From contig JAQGDQ010000006.1 in the NCBI GenBank assembly GCA_030141605.1, forward strand, positions 1,575,067-1,639,066: a stretch of 64,000 nucleotides of DNA, given 5' to 3'. The notes under the pieces are model-generated. The model saw only the letters and a program-made list of their open reading frames with translations, ran no database searches and was not told the DNA's origin. Positions within the stretch are counted from its first letter, which is position 1; every line of letters starts with the position of its first letter. This DNA is from Tubiluchus corallicola. Taxonomy: Eukaryota; Priapulida; Priapulimorpha; Priapulimorphida; Tubiluchidae. A program made the position numbers and the translations under genes. Positions 1 through 11,390 of the stretch are shown here, piece after piece.

Positions 1-2914
1 AGTTTATGACAATCAGCGTCACTTATTCTTGACCAGACACAGGAGTCCCTAAACGTAGGCCTTGACTAATGTTTACGTGGCAGCATCCATAGAGGTACAC
101 CCATTTACAAGGGCCATTTTTATCATCTTTTTCTCGGCAAACTTGCATTATGTGCTAAAAACTCATCGCCCAGGACCGGATTATGACCTTCCGCGCGCCT
201 AAGCTAATGAAATTATGGGCCTCTATCAGATGGAGCCACCCTCTAAATCGTCCCACACCCGGTCTTGAACATTGTTTACTCGTGATATAATGCAGAGACA
301 CTTACATAGATTAAAGTGAGCTTATTGCAATTCTTTAAATAAATTAGATTAGCATTCTTTTGTTTGTTAATAAAAATATTCTTTAAGAAATGCCAGTATT
401 TTACTATTTATTGCAAACCAAATTAGTACACATTTCAACATAACCGCAGTGAAACAACAGACTTTTTTACTAATGTTAAAATGGTAGCAAAGCTTGAAAG
501 GTTGCAGCCTGTATTAGCCTATAAAATAATTCGCCCTGCTCATTACTTCTTAATTAAGTGCAGTACTGAATATTCAGTTAGGACTTTATGAAATTATAAC
601 AGACTTTTTACAGTTTAACGCTTACCTGTTATGAAAAGAGTCATCCATGTTGTAACCAAAGCTGTTATCGCCAAGCATAGTTGCATAATAACCCGTTTTT
701 ATCTTGATGAATAAACTGCGTTATAAAATTTGCAGCAGCTGAAGGTTATTGTACAAATATTGTTGTTAATAAGCGCAAGGAACTTTCTTGTTTGCACATC
801 ATTTGTCCCATTGTGGTAAAGCTTATTTCCATGTCTTCAATAAAATATATAGCGTCACCTTAGATATTGTCACGTGTGGGTTACGCCTTTTAACGACCGA
901 AAAAAGCGTCAACAGTAGACATGTTAGCGTGCTGTACTTTCCACAAATGAGATCTTCAGGCAATTTAGAAGTTCCACATGAACGGGCGTTCAGGTTTTGT
1001 TCGCCAGCGTCCAAGTGGATTAAGCTTAACAATTTAACGTGGCTGGGAGGGTCGAGGGAGGCGAACACAAAACAACCTTAGCCTAGACACACGTAAAACT
1101 GGCCATCACGTTTTTAAATTATGGTAAACATGCAGAAATTGAAATCGTAGTTGTTTGAAAGCAGAATTTATTAATGAAGATTCATTTGAGCTCATATATT
1201 TCCACTCGAATACCTAATTTTATGGGTCGCATGTAGCTATAAACTAATATCACCTTTCTGGCTAGTATTACATACTCGTACTATTCTGAATTATTTTTAT
1301 TTATTTATTTATTTATTTATTTAGTAAATGTAATTCCCTTTTAGGTAAGTTTAATAAATTACTTGAATTTTTAATTTTTGCTTTTCAGGCAGACAATGGG
1401 TTTTGTTGGATGACGTAGAATGTCAAAAAGGTCACTAAGCCTTCTTTCACGATTACGTTCTACGTCTTTTAATTTAGATTTACGTCTTTGCAACTAATAC
1501 GAAAATATTTCTCACCAGCCGAATAATATTGATTGCAACAAGCTAAATCAGATTTTGACGAAACTAAGAATCAATTTTCGCCATCTTTAAAATGTAACAA
1601 ATGAATACGTTTAATTGTCGCTGATTCACAATTGAATATATTGTGCAAAATAAAATTTATTACAGGAAAAACAGTGTTAAAACTAATATATTTTTTGTAG
1701 TTTGCCACACTAAAACGTAACATTGTGATACAAAATTAATAATTATGACTGGAATGAAAGAAGATGCGCCACGTGGTCTATGTGAAGTGCAGAAATCACA
1801 ACTTGGCATCGCAAAAATTCCAATCTTGCTTGTCATTGTCTTTACGGCTATTGTTCAATCGGAAAACTGTACTTCCTCCCAATGTTTCCTCTATTATCCA
1901 CGTCAGGCACATGAACTTCACCACTGTCCTTTTTTGCTAAACACAAAAGAAACAAAATTATGTTTTATAAAACTTAAATTATTATTTTTAAAAATTACAC
2001 ATTCCTGATACGCCATTTTCAAATTGCCAAAAATAATCTGTTAAACTAAATTTTGTTTTCTAAACTCTAGTTTGTAATAATTAATGCAACAATAAGTGTT
2101 TTTGGAATGGCCGTAAAAGTTCCTTCTATAATCTATTCGTTCAATTTAATTGAAATTTATAAAAGTAGGCATTTGCGTTTTTGTGCTCGTCAGACATGCT
2201 TTTATAATATCATGCTGATTTTGAAAAAAATTGAATCCAAATTTTATTTTTGAAGAAAATTTGAATCCAAAAAGCAAATTTTACTTTTGCACAGGCTTCA
2301 CCCACACTTTTGTGTAGCGCTTTTACTAAAACGTATTCTCGCGTTTAAAGTTGAAAAAACAAAAAAACTTAAAGCATTAAAACCAGAAAAAACGCATAAA
2401 AATTCTCTCTACCAACGATCGAACTATGGGCCTTCAGGTCAAAAACAAATAGTCTCATAACCGCATGATTGAGCTGTGATACAGTATCGGTTTTAAATCT
2501 TTTCAAATTTTCCTTCCTATCAAATTGTTAATTTGATTAGTGATAATTACTCTCTGTTATTTACATAGTTTTATCTTAGCTCTAATTACTTTTCAGTGCA
2601 TGCAAGAAGGACATTAATTAGCACTGAATTGCGTTATTATTGCTACACAAAAATAAAAACATTCCCATACGAAACCTTCAATTTTTTTCGAAACACTGAA
2701 GCTTGTTTCAGACATGTGACCTGGTGAACGTGCTACAAAAGTACCTGTAGAACACACCTATAATAAATAAAATAAATACGCACACGAGTTAGTTATTTAG
2801 CAACAGTCAAGAACCGTTAGTTAAAAAATAACGAGTTAATAACAACAATTTTTAACAATAAGTTAATAACACGAATTTTCCTATCTTTACTTAAGTAAAT
2901 GTTTTTCTTACGTT
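1..2914. other. Non-coding AT-rich region
   Basis: I recognise no gene. Short open frames here lack domains or splice context. A TTTA tetranucleotide run lies at about 1296-1322. A weak tRNA-like stretch (minus strand, B-box-like AGTTCGATCGT) lies at about 2400-2490. Confidence 0.6.
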
Positions 2915-3606
2915 TTAAAGGACAAGAAAAGGTGTACCTGAAGCAGGTTTCAGAAAAATCGCCTTAAAAAATTATATTACTTTATAGCAATTTTATGCCT
3001 ATATCTTACTCGCACTGAAAGTAATTTTGATTTGTTTTCATTTTAAATTTCCCGCAATACTATTCCGAAGTCGCCATTACATGACGTCATGCACCAAACG
3101 TAAATCAAGGGAAGAAAAGGCAATGTTAAATTATATCTCAAAAGACTTTCCGTGCAAATCTATATTACTTAGATTTTCGCTTACCTGCTAGAGAGATTTA
3201 TGTAACTAGAAAAGAAAATTATTAATTATTTAAAATGTTTTCACCAATTGGTAAAATGTAGCTGACTCACCCTACAGGGTGCACCACTCACTAACAAAAA
3301 AACGTATTTTTAATCTTATTGACAAGACATAGTAATTTTAAATTTTATTTAGTTAGTGACTTGCGCGCTACGAATGCTCTGATTATTTTTTCAAACTTTA
3401 CAAAATGTTATCTAAACTTGTTTCAAATGACCTGTCGTGAAAATGGCTGCGTCTAACGGTCATCGCGGGAGTTTAAATTTACAGGTTTTATACAGCGTGA
3501 CTGCCGATTGAAGTCCTGCATGCAAAAAGGCAGCATGTAAGCGAAACAAAATTTCAAAACGAATTTTTCAAGCTTTATGTTTATGAAGGGTTCTCTTGTG
3601 CTTTAA
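2915..3606 (+). mobile_element. TTAA-flanked MITE-like family A, copy 1 (full length)
   Basis: Non-coding 692-base unit bounded by TTAA at both ends. The left terminus reads TTAAAGGACAAGAAAAGG; the right terminus read inward is TTAAAGCACAAGAGAACC, an imperfect inverted repeat of about 18 bases. Related sequence recurs at 3630-4100 (opposite strand), 7730-8290 (opposite), 25890-26260, 44042-44660 and 49790-50258. TTAA boundaries with short inverted termini suggest a non-autonomous, piggyBac-like DNA element. No transposase was seen. Confidence 0.75.
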
Positions 3607-3629
3607 GCACCACACCGCTTGATTAAGTT

Positions 3630-4100
3630 CTTTCGGTAGACAATGTTTTGCAGCCTATACTGCCTTATTGCACACAGATGTTATATTAGCAATAATACTG
3701 TATAAAACATGTAAATTTAAACTCCCGCGATGACTGTTAGGCGCAGCCATTTTGACGGTAGATTGTTTGAAACAACTTTAGGTGACATTGTGTGAAGTTT
3801 GAAAAAACCATCAGAGAATTCGCAGCGCACTCTTCTGTTACTAAACAAAAGACTTAATTACTTTACATTACCAATAAAATTAAAAATACGTTTTTGATAA
3901 CTTAGTGGTGCATACTGGGCTGGTGAAACACTGACGATTTACCAGTTGGAGCAAACATTTTAAATTGCTAAAAAATTTCTTTTCTAGTTACATAAGTCCC
4001 TCAAGCAGGTAAGCGTATAGCTAAGTAATATAAGTTTGTGTGGAAAGTTTTTGTGAACATTCTTTAAAAATGTTTTTTCTTCCCCTTCAACATTTTTTGC
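3630..4100 (-). mobile_element. Family A MITE-like copy 2, inverted against copy 1
   Basis: Reverse complement of much of copy 1: the segments AAACTCCCGCGATGACTGTTA, AAAAATACGTTTTTGATAAC and CTTTTCTAGTTACATAAGTC mirror copy 1 in opposite order. It starts within about 30 bases of the end of copy 1, so the two form a large imperfect inverted repeat. Outer boundary approximate. Confidence 0.7.
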
Positions 4101-4424
4101 TGTTTCAAGGAAATCAATGTGCACCACACGCTTAGCACACATGGAACTAATGGAAGGAATTCAGCCAAACGAGTCAAGAACCAAACTTAGAGTCCTGGTT
4201 GCACCATTTGAAAACTAGGGCAGAGGCGGGCCAAACTGCTGGTGAAATTGAGGAAGCGCTTTTACATCTCCCTGGATATTCTGACATTTGGCACCGCTTC
4301 ACTTAAACTTTCATAAATACTTTTTAAGAAAAAGCTTTCTTCCGATTAAAATTTTTCGTCTATAAATGGTAGTACTAAACTAGTCATCTAGATAATTTAG
4401 TAAAAAAAGCAAGCGAAGGCAATT

Positions 4425-4480
4425 AGCTGATCGAGCGCCCGAAGTTAAGCAACAGCTGATCCTGAGCAGTAAATGAATGG
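4425..4480 (+). repeat. 5S rRNA-like fragment, SINE-type remnant
   Basis: GCGCCCGAAGTTAAGCAAC followed by GAGCAGTAAATGAATGGAT resembles the internal control region of 5S rRNA (CGAAGTTAAGCAAC...TGGATGGGTGACC). The ends of a 5S gene are absent. Similar degraded sequence occurs at 63785-63840. Probably a remnant of a 5S-derived SINE. Confidence 0.45.
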
Positions 4481-4682
4481 ATAATCAATATGAAAATTGG
4501 TTCTGCGGCTTCTTCTGCTATATTTCCCCGGCTCTTTTCCCTGCTGAAGAGAGGTACAATCGCGTCCATCTTAGAGGGCTGTCTTCGATAATAAGCAAGA
4601 TCCCGTCCAGTCACAACAATTTATAATAATCATTTGAACGCACGAAAGAATATTATATTAAAAAGTGTGAAAAATTTCAAAC

Positions 4683-4757
4683 CACCGCTAGGACTCGAAC
4701 CTAGGACTTATGCTGTCCAGGCAGCTATACTAGCCGCTACACCACAAAGGCACTTGA
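4683..4757 (-). repeat. tRNA-like sequence (SINE head or tRNA pseudogene)
   Basis: On the minus strand an A-box-like TGGTGTAGCGGCTAG is followed by a perfect B box GGTTCGAGTCC. The T arm folds as CTAGG-TTCGAGT-CCTAG. The acceptor stem does not pair convincingly, so a functional tRNA is unlikely. Confidence 0.5.
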
Positions 4758-4869
4758 CCTACTTGACGGCACGTATGCTACTAGTTGTATATGAATGAGG
4801 AATTAAAGTCTACATTGTACCACATAGTACAAGATCAATTCTATGAACGCCCGAAAGCTGGTATAAATT

Positions 4870-4940
4870 ATCCCTTCATCGGGATTCGAACTCATAACCT
4901 ACAATCCGGGTTGCTAACCATTACGCCACAGAGAGATTTT
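4870..4940 (-). repeat. Second tRNA-like sequence, same orientation
   Basis: The minus strand has A-box TGGCGTAATGG and B-box-like AGTTCGAATCC with near-normal spacing. The T-arm stem is poor. Lies about 110 bases from the tRNA-like unit at 4683-4757 and on the same strand. Confidence 0.45.
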
Positions 4941-5513
4941 TCAGAATAAAAAAAATACACTGGACGATGAAAAAGGTAACTAGCAGGTTGACCTAATTAG
5001 CAAACGCCAAAAGACAAGATATTAGACAGGTTTCCATCATTTGTAAAAAATGTGGCACATGTTTTTCCTTCCATACAGGTGCTGCCAATGAAATTAGTAT
5101 TCATCAGTTTGTTAGATTTGAGTGCACGCATGCGCAAGTCAACTCAAAAATAAATGTAAAGACAAGCATAATAATTAGTAAGTTACGGAGGTAACCTTAG
5201 TCATCAGAATACCGACCAACCAAAAGCTGTACTGCCTGTAGATTTTTGCATCAGTAGATTTAGTATAATAAATGCATATTATGTTAAAAGTAATTTTTAA
5301 TTTTTTTGTGCGTATGCGTTGAGAAGTTATATTTTGTAATTGAATTTTAATTTTACCTATGTAAATTTTATGTCTTTTATTCACAATTTAAAAAATTAAC
5401 TCTTGTAATAGTAGTTTAACACTATTGCCTACAACAGGCATTGAGTGGTTACACATATAGTATTTTCACGTATTTTATCACACCTGTAAATGTGTAGAAC
5501 TTATGCAATAAAG

Positions 5514-5516
<3 letters not shown>

Positions 5517-5560
<44 letters not shown>
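5517..5560. repeat. (TA)n microsatellite
   Basis: About 40 bases of alternating TA just beyond the 3' end of module B, probably in or after its 3' UTR. Confidence 0.95.
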
Positions 5561-5563
<3 letters not shown>

Positions 5564-5655
5564 CACTGCTGTGATGGCAGTGCTAATCGTGCAAAGTTAA
5601 CAGCGCAGTTCACAGCGGGTATTGCTCTCCTCAATTTTTCCCTAGTTCTTATGCA

Positions 5656-6355
5656 TTAAATAACAGCATATTTTAAGACTAACAATACCTGAGTGCTATT
5701 GGTTAATCTGCCATTGTAGTATTTAGTGTTCCTGTCGTGTGGATATCGCAATTCGCCGCAGCAGCTCCTGCTTTTCAGGACAGCAATGAAACCCAACCGG
5801 AACTTCCGGTTCAGAAATCCGTACAGGACCGGATCAATCCCACTATTCGACGTGGATATCCATTGGCATATGGGTATGAGCAGTGCCAGCTGCGCATTGT
5901 TATCGGAGACAACTCCAAAATAAACAAACGCAAACGTCAAGTACAGTGGCAGCCAACTGAAGGCGAACACCATCACAACGACTAGGACCATTTTTGCAAG
6001 TTTGAGCTTCTGTTTTCGAACCAGCGTTTCCAAGTCACGTGTTTCACCAATCACGGGACGTCGTAAGACGTGCAGAAATATCAAGAAATAGCAAACACTT
6101 ATGACAGCTAAGGGAACAATGTAGCACTGCAAAGCTACAACGCACAAGAAGTACCATTTTGCTGCAGCGGGATCGTGCCATCCGAATTCGCCACAAACTG
6201 ACAGTAATTGACCCTTGAATATTATATCTACGGCATCGTAATACAGCAACCAAGGAATGAAGGTCAGGCAGGAATATATCCATATAACAGCAATGAATCG
6301 TCCCGCTGCCTTCGTCGTCATCTCATACTTCATCGGATAAACAATAGAAATGTAT
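5656..6355 (-). CDS. Peptide GPCR module B, terminal exon TM4-TM7 and C-tail
   Basis: Terminal coding exon of 700 bases: one base completing the Arg of ERY, 232 residues, then a stop. The acceptor TATATTTCCAG lies directly before 6355. Visible: YISIVYPMKYEMT, TM4 with VIWIYS, a loop-2 Cys (LLSVCGEFG), TM5 PLAVISVCYFLIF, TM6 FAFSWLPLY, TM7 QWISTSNSGIDPVLY (DPxxY instead of NPxxY, a tolerated class A variant), and a C-tail SRSCCGELRYPHDR closely matching the module A tail motif. The frame is intact from splice site to stop, which argues against decay. Sequence differs substantially from module A through TM4-TM5, so the duplication is not recent. Joined to exon 1 the product would be about 356 residues. 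Confidence 0.88.
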
Positions 6356-6424
6356 CTGGAAATATAAATCTCATTATTTTTGCAATACAATAATTGCCAA
6401 CAGGTGTCTCTAGTGAGAAATCCT

Positions 6425-7095
6425 TTTCAAGACCAGGGCCGGATTTTAATTTTGTAGGCCCCTGGGTTACAGATACATGAGGCTCCGGCCCCAGTGACAA
6501 TTAAAAAAAGCGTGAATGTTGGATTCTTCAAATCAGCTTATTCAAATTCTACAAAATAATGCCAACATTAGGCCCACGTAGATGGGTGAAAGTTTAACAC
6601 AACAAAAAGAGAAGAAATATTCTGATATTTACAAAATTAAAACATGGAATACATACGAATTACAATAAATTGTAATTTTGTCACAGGAGGTGACCTCAAT
6701 TCCTCTAAAATTGTGTCATTGTAATCAGATTGCTAGTGTATTTGGCAGTATCAATGAGTTCAAATAATGAACAAGAAAACAATTTCAGTGTATTATTACA
6801 CAGTATATTAATGCATTCTCTAGCAACTTTTCACAGTAATTTACTTTCACTTAATTTCTGGAGGCCCCTCAACTGGCAAAGGCCCCTGGGCTGCAGCCCA
6901 TAAAGCCCATGCTCTAGTAACTTTTCACAGTAATTTACTTTCAGAATCTCTGGAGGCCCCTCAACTGGCAAAGGCCCCTGGGATGCAGCCCATAAAGCCC
7001 ATGCTCTAGTAACTTTTCACAGTAATTTACTTTCACTTAATTTCTGAAGGCCCCTCAGCTGGCGAAGGCCGCTGGGCTGCAGCCCATCTGGTACT
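6425..7095. repeat. GGCCCCTGGG-type element with about three ~91-base tandem units
   Basis: A fragment GGGCCGGATTTTAATTTTGTAGGCCCCTGGG at its left end is followed, from about 6820, by three tandem units each containing AACTTTTCACAGTAATTTAC, AGGCCCCTCAACTGGC and GGGCTGCAGCCCAT. Unit starts lie near 6821, 6912 and 7003. It lies inside the second intron of module B. Related GGCCC-rich fragments appear near 33235-33475 and 51495-51550. Confidence 0.7.
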
Positions 7096-7449
7096 GTTAA
7101 AGACAATTAATGAGTTTTGAGAACTCAGCTGATTCACGGCTGTTTCAACTAGAAAATGCTCACTAAGCAGCATTAGGTTTTATACTGTACTGTGTTATAC
7201 TAGCTTTAAAAATCTTTGCATGTTTGTTAGAGATTTCGTCGTCTTTAATATAACATCAATAATTGATTCATTAAACCACCATGCATCGTCTCCCAAAAGA
7301 CAGTCACCAAACTAATTTTCTTACTTATTTAATCGTTGGTAAAGAGCAAACATGACTGACTTATTCCTTATTCATTATATTAAACACTTACTGATTAATA
7401 AGACCAGATTTCAAAAGCAAGCCTCCCTTGCTCGTGTGTATTTGCTTAC

Positions 7450-7549
7450 CTCTCTACAGATATGGTAGCCAGTGTGTTCACGGAAGAGGAAACGGAAACA
7501 GCTTGAAGCCAGACAACTGTTTTGCACGCCCCATCCGAGAACGGATAAC
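7450..7549 (-). CDS. Peptide GPCR module B, TM3 exon
   Basis: Second 100-base TM3 exon, built like the module A exon: acceptor TTCTTTTAAAG, first two bases GT, 32 codons, final AG, donor GTAAGC. It encodes FSDGACK (TM3 cysteine) and WLQAVSVSSSVNTLATISVE; the split last codon plus the following exon gives ERY in place of DRY. Identical length, phases and motif positions show it is a paralogue of 12421-12520. No TM1-TM2 exon is apparent between it and module A, so it presumably depends on the exon at 37844-38227 or on an exon I did not see. A 1,094-base intron follows. Confidence 0.82.
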
Positions 7550-7729
7550 CTTTAAAAGAAAGCTTGTGCTAGCAAACTAGAGTTTAGATCTATTACTGTA
7601 TTAGTAAGGTACTAATTATATCTTTTATTTATCATTACTAATTGTTTTGTCTGTATTCAGGTTTTGTGGTTTTCTGCCGAGGAAAGCGCCAGTGATGCAA
7701 AGACGACAGATATATTTTATTCAAATTTG

Positions 7730-8290
7730 AAAGTAGCTAATGCAAGAAAACACTTTTCATAACAAAAGTTTAAAAAATCGTCTTGAAATTTTATATCACT
7801 TACATGCTGATTGTAAATTAAAGTACAAGAGAACACTCTTCATAAATAAAGCTTAAACATCGTCTTGAAAGGTCATATTGCTTACATACTGTCTTATTGC
7901 ATACAGGGCTTACGTTAACAGTAGCGCTGTATAGAGCTCGTAAATTTAAACTCCCGCGTTAGGCGCAGTCATTGTAATGTCAGTCGTTTGAAACAAATTT
8001 AGATAACATCGCATAAAGTTCGAAAAAATAATCAGAGCATTTGTAACACGCTCCTCGCTAACTAAGCAAAAGTATAAATTGCTTTACATTATCAATAAGA
8101 TTAAAAATACGTTTTTGGTGAATCAGTGGTGCACGCTGGGATGGTGATGCAGTGCCATTCCACTAGTTGTCGCGAGCATTTAAAATTATTAAGAAATTTC
8201 TTGTCTAGTTACATTTGTTTTTCAAACAGATAAGAATGATGCATACAGAAGTAATGTAACTTCATATCATGGAAAGTTCCTAGAGACATA
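7730..8290 (-). mobile_element. Family A MITE-like copy 3
   Basis: Reverse-oriented family A member with the terminus TTAAAGTACAAGAGAACACTC at 7818. A second, partial copy of the same terminus (CAAGAAAACACTTTTCATAAC) precedes it at about 7743, so the end appears duplicated or nested. It lies between modules A and B. Confidence 0.65.
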
Positions 8291-8299
8291 CTGTACTTT

Positions 8300-9070
8300 A
8301 AAAACCGTTTTGATTCTCGTTAAAAAATTTATTATGAGGTTTTCGGTGACCGCATTGGTAATTTTATTTCATGATATGATATGATGTGATTAACATGGTA
8401 ATGTTATAGCAAAGAATGTTTTTTACTATAATGTTTACGAACTGTATTCTGTACAATAATAATTTGCTAATAAAACACGCTTCATTTCGTCAGTCACAAA
8501 ACAGTTCAGGTCGTGGCATCATCCTGAATTCTGTTTGTCAGCTAAATCGATCTAGATTCGCCCTGCGTTATGACTTTCACTTAACGCTACACAAATAATT
8601 TACATATTTCATTATTGTTGTGACTAACCGACTGACTCAATACTATCTGAGGTTAATACAGCGCCCTTTTCGCCTAGAAATATACTGTTTTTTATTTTGT
8701 ATTAATTTGCATTTAATAATGGATAAAGTTACGATGATTTTATGCATGAGATGAGTTTTCTTACTGCAGTTACAAATGTTTGCGGCCTAAAATGTTTCAC
8801 TGTTTACCTGTGTTTGTCCTGCACCTCCTATTAACACCGTGTATTATTTGAAATTAATTAAGATTGAACAAAAGATGGCGCTTCTATCAAAGAATTGAAA
8901 CTTGAGTAGTTTTGTTACGTTAACGCCAGTGACGCACTACAAGTCCTTTTTTGTAACTTTTGTCAGCAAACAATGATGAATTAAGAAAGAATAAATGGCT
9001 TCCCATTCTTTGGGGCAAAAATCTTGTGCATATGTCATAGATAAGAAAAAAATTAAATGTTCAAGCAGAA
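8300..9070. other. Non-coding interval
   Basis: No gene, RNA or strong repeat recognised. Confidence 0.5.
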
Positions 9071-9079
9071 AGTCAGTCT

Positions 9080-9562
9080 GTGTCACCAGAAAATCATCGA
9101 CTCTGCCAATCGGTTAGTAGATCAGCTAACCATCTACTTTTCAACCTGGTAATCGATGAACTGATCTCGAAAGTCGGTTCTCGATTTGGCTATGGGATCG
9201 ACGAATACCAAGTGGCTATAGTTGGTTTTACCGATGACCTAGTCCTAATCTCAGCCTCGAAACATGGCATGGGAGTTTTGTTGGAGACAGCCAATGGCTT
9301 CTTCACGAAACGAGGTATGACACTGAACGCCAACAAGTGCAAAGCCATGAAGCTAGTCAAGGCATACCAGCGAAAGGCTATGAAAGTGTTAATAGAGCAC
9401 ACATGGAAGATCTGCCAGACTCCTATTCCAATGCTGGGAGTCAGTGATACGTATAAATACCTGAGAATCCCCATGACTGCCAACCTGTCTAGTCAACCAG
9501 CTGAGCAAATTTATTTATCAGAGAGTCCAAAGATATACCATTTGTGCTGGTGCAGCATGTAA
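9080..9562 (+). pseudogene. Non-LTR retrotransposon reverse transcriptase fragment, R2-like
   Basis: About 160 residues of the RT core: LLFNLVIDELISKVGSRFGYG, then VAIVGFTDDLVLISASKHGM and GMTLNANKCKAMKLV, then a YKYLRIPM segment matching the usual YKYLGI motif. The layout (LFNLVxDEL, FADD, ELNxxKCKA) is that of R2-type elements. The catalytic F/YADD is FTDD here, and palm, N-terminal and endonuclease parts are missing, so it is a dead 5'- and 3'-truncated fragment. It lies between the two receptor modules on the opposite strand. Confidence 0.8.
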
Positions 9563-11390
9563 CCACTAGCGTGTGTAAAATTTAGAAAATCACGCTTAAC
9601 TTCTGAGAAAACAAAACAATAATAACAGATATGAGATTAATACTGTTTCACTTTTATATTTCACAAATATGAACTTTCACTTCATAAACAATGACGTCAG
9701 GATTCGCCAGTTAAAATAATCCAATCCAGAAAAATGTGACACATTAATGATAAAACAGTATAGATCTTAAATGTACCACAAAAATACTGGTACTTATGTA
9801 AGTGATTTCTAGTGATGTTGACTTTTCAGCAGTATCAGTCCTGCGTGACTTATAAATGAACAGTCAATCGCAAGGTACAATTATACGAGCTGTCATAGAA
9901 GAAATAAACTGGGGAAATAAACCTGTTAAGCAGTAACTATGACATCAGCTACCGTTCTGTCGGTTTCTCCAATCATTGGCACCTAGTAAGAAAACTACGT
10001 CTCTAGGAATGGCAACTTAACTTTATGATGCGTCCTTAAATGTCAATACCTTATTTTAAACTAAGTGTAAAGAAAGTGTATCAAAAAATGATGACACTAT
10101 TTGCAGCAAGATAGAAAACCAAAAATGGCAGACGGTAATAACTTTATAATTTTATAACTTTATAACCTAATTTTATAATATCAGCAGTCAATTGACCAAG
10201 ATACTCATAATGACGAAAGTTTAGTTCATACTTGATTTAATACTTTTTGCAAGCTATATTATTACTGTCTTGTGTAGGATCTAACTACAATGATACAGAG
10301 CCATGTAGTAATGGTTTTTAATTCATTTGTTGCCAATTCCAAAACCAAGTACAACATCCGGACAAACTGCAGAGCTGATTCAGTCAAAAGAAGCTGGAAA
10401 GTATTGCAACTTTAGAATAGAGAATGCACATGAAATATTTCTTACTATCTCATGGTCACATCCCGTAGAGCAGACTAAAAATTATATCGTTAAGCATAAT
10501 CAATGAAAAACAGTGACAACATATGATACCACTAACATCAACATAGACCTAAATCAGACAGTGAGGGCAACTCAAAAAATACACTGGTCTTGAAAATATA
10601 ATTTTTCAGATTGCTTCAAACTCCATTGTGATTTATATCTTCCCTGATACCTGATAACTTAATAACAACATTCAAATATTGCACAAAGGTAACATCACAT
10701 TATATTAGATAGTGTAATATAACAGGCAGCTACAACATCGTAAAGATTGCTCATACTGCCAAGTGTTAACTAAACAGGCTACTAAACAAGCCTGCTCAAT
10801 CCATCAGTTCATTTATTACAAGTACACTTCTATATTCCATACTCATTACACTAATGTGTACAATCATTTTCATTGTCAACTAACTTCAACCTAGGCAAGA
10901 TCAGAAGACAATATTTGGTCACATGCTTGTCGCTACAAAATTTTCCAATCGTGAAGACAATAGCACAAGTTTCATTTGCTTTAAAATTGGTGCAATAACA
11001 TCTTTGAACTTGTGAATGTAATATAGCGTGTTTTATACAAATAGTCTGTGATTCACTTCATGACCAAGAGACCATCACAAAATTCGGCTCACATTCCAGT
11101 ATCTGCAAATAGGATTATGACAAGTACACTATTTGGGAATAATTTAACAGATGTATTGGTAATCTTGGAAACTAGTCACCATTCGAGTTACAAAGCGAAC
11201 ACATCACACTTAGCCCGCACATTGTGCAGAAAAACGTTCTCTTGTAAATTTCTCTTCTGTTATTGTTGCTGGTAACAAAAAAGCAGCTCCGTCACATGTA
11301 AGAAAAGTACCAAGTAGACGCCATCATGCACAACCATCAATGACACTAGCGACATGTGGAGCTGCTTTCAGAAACTCCTCTTCATTTTCT
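9563..11390. other. Downstream flank and probable 3' UTR of module A
   Basis: No other gene seen. The part next to 11390 is presumably 3' UTR of the module A transcript. Minus-strand AATAAA occurs near 10812, a possible polyadenylation signal. Confidence 0.4.

Larger units (their letters stand above)
4101..5490. other. Non-coding region with Pol III-type remnants
   Basis: No protein-coding gene recognised. It contains a 5S-like fragment (4425-4480) and two tRNA-like units (4683-4757 and 4870-4940), listed separately. Confidence 0.6.

Noticed and set aside
9930-9990. Minus-strand frame considered as a second TM1-TM2 exon for module B
   Set aside because: The translation lacks the GN, NLAxAD and hydrophobic helix patterns of TM1-TM2.
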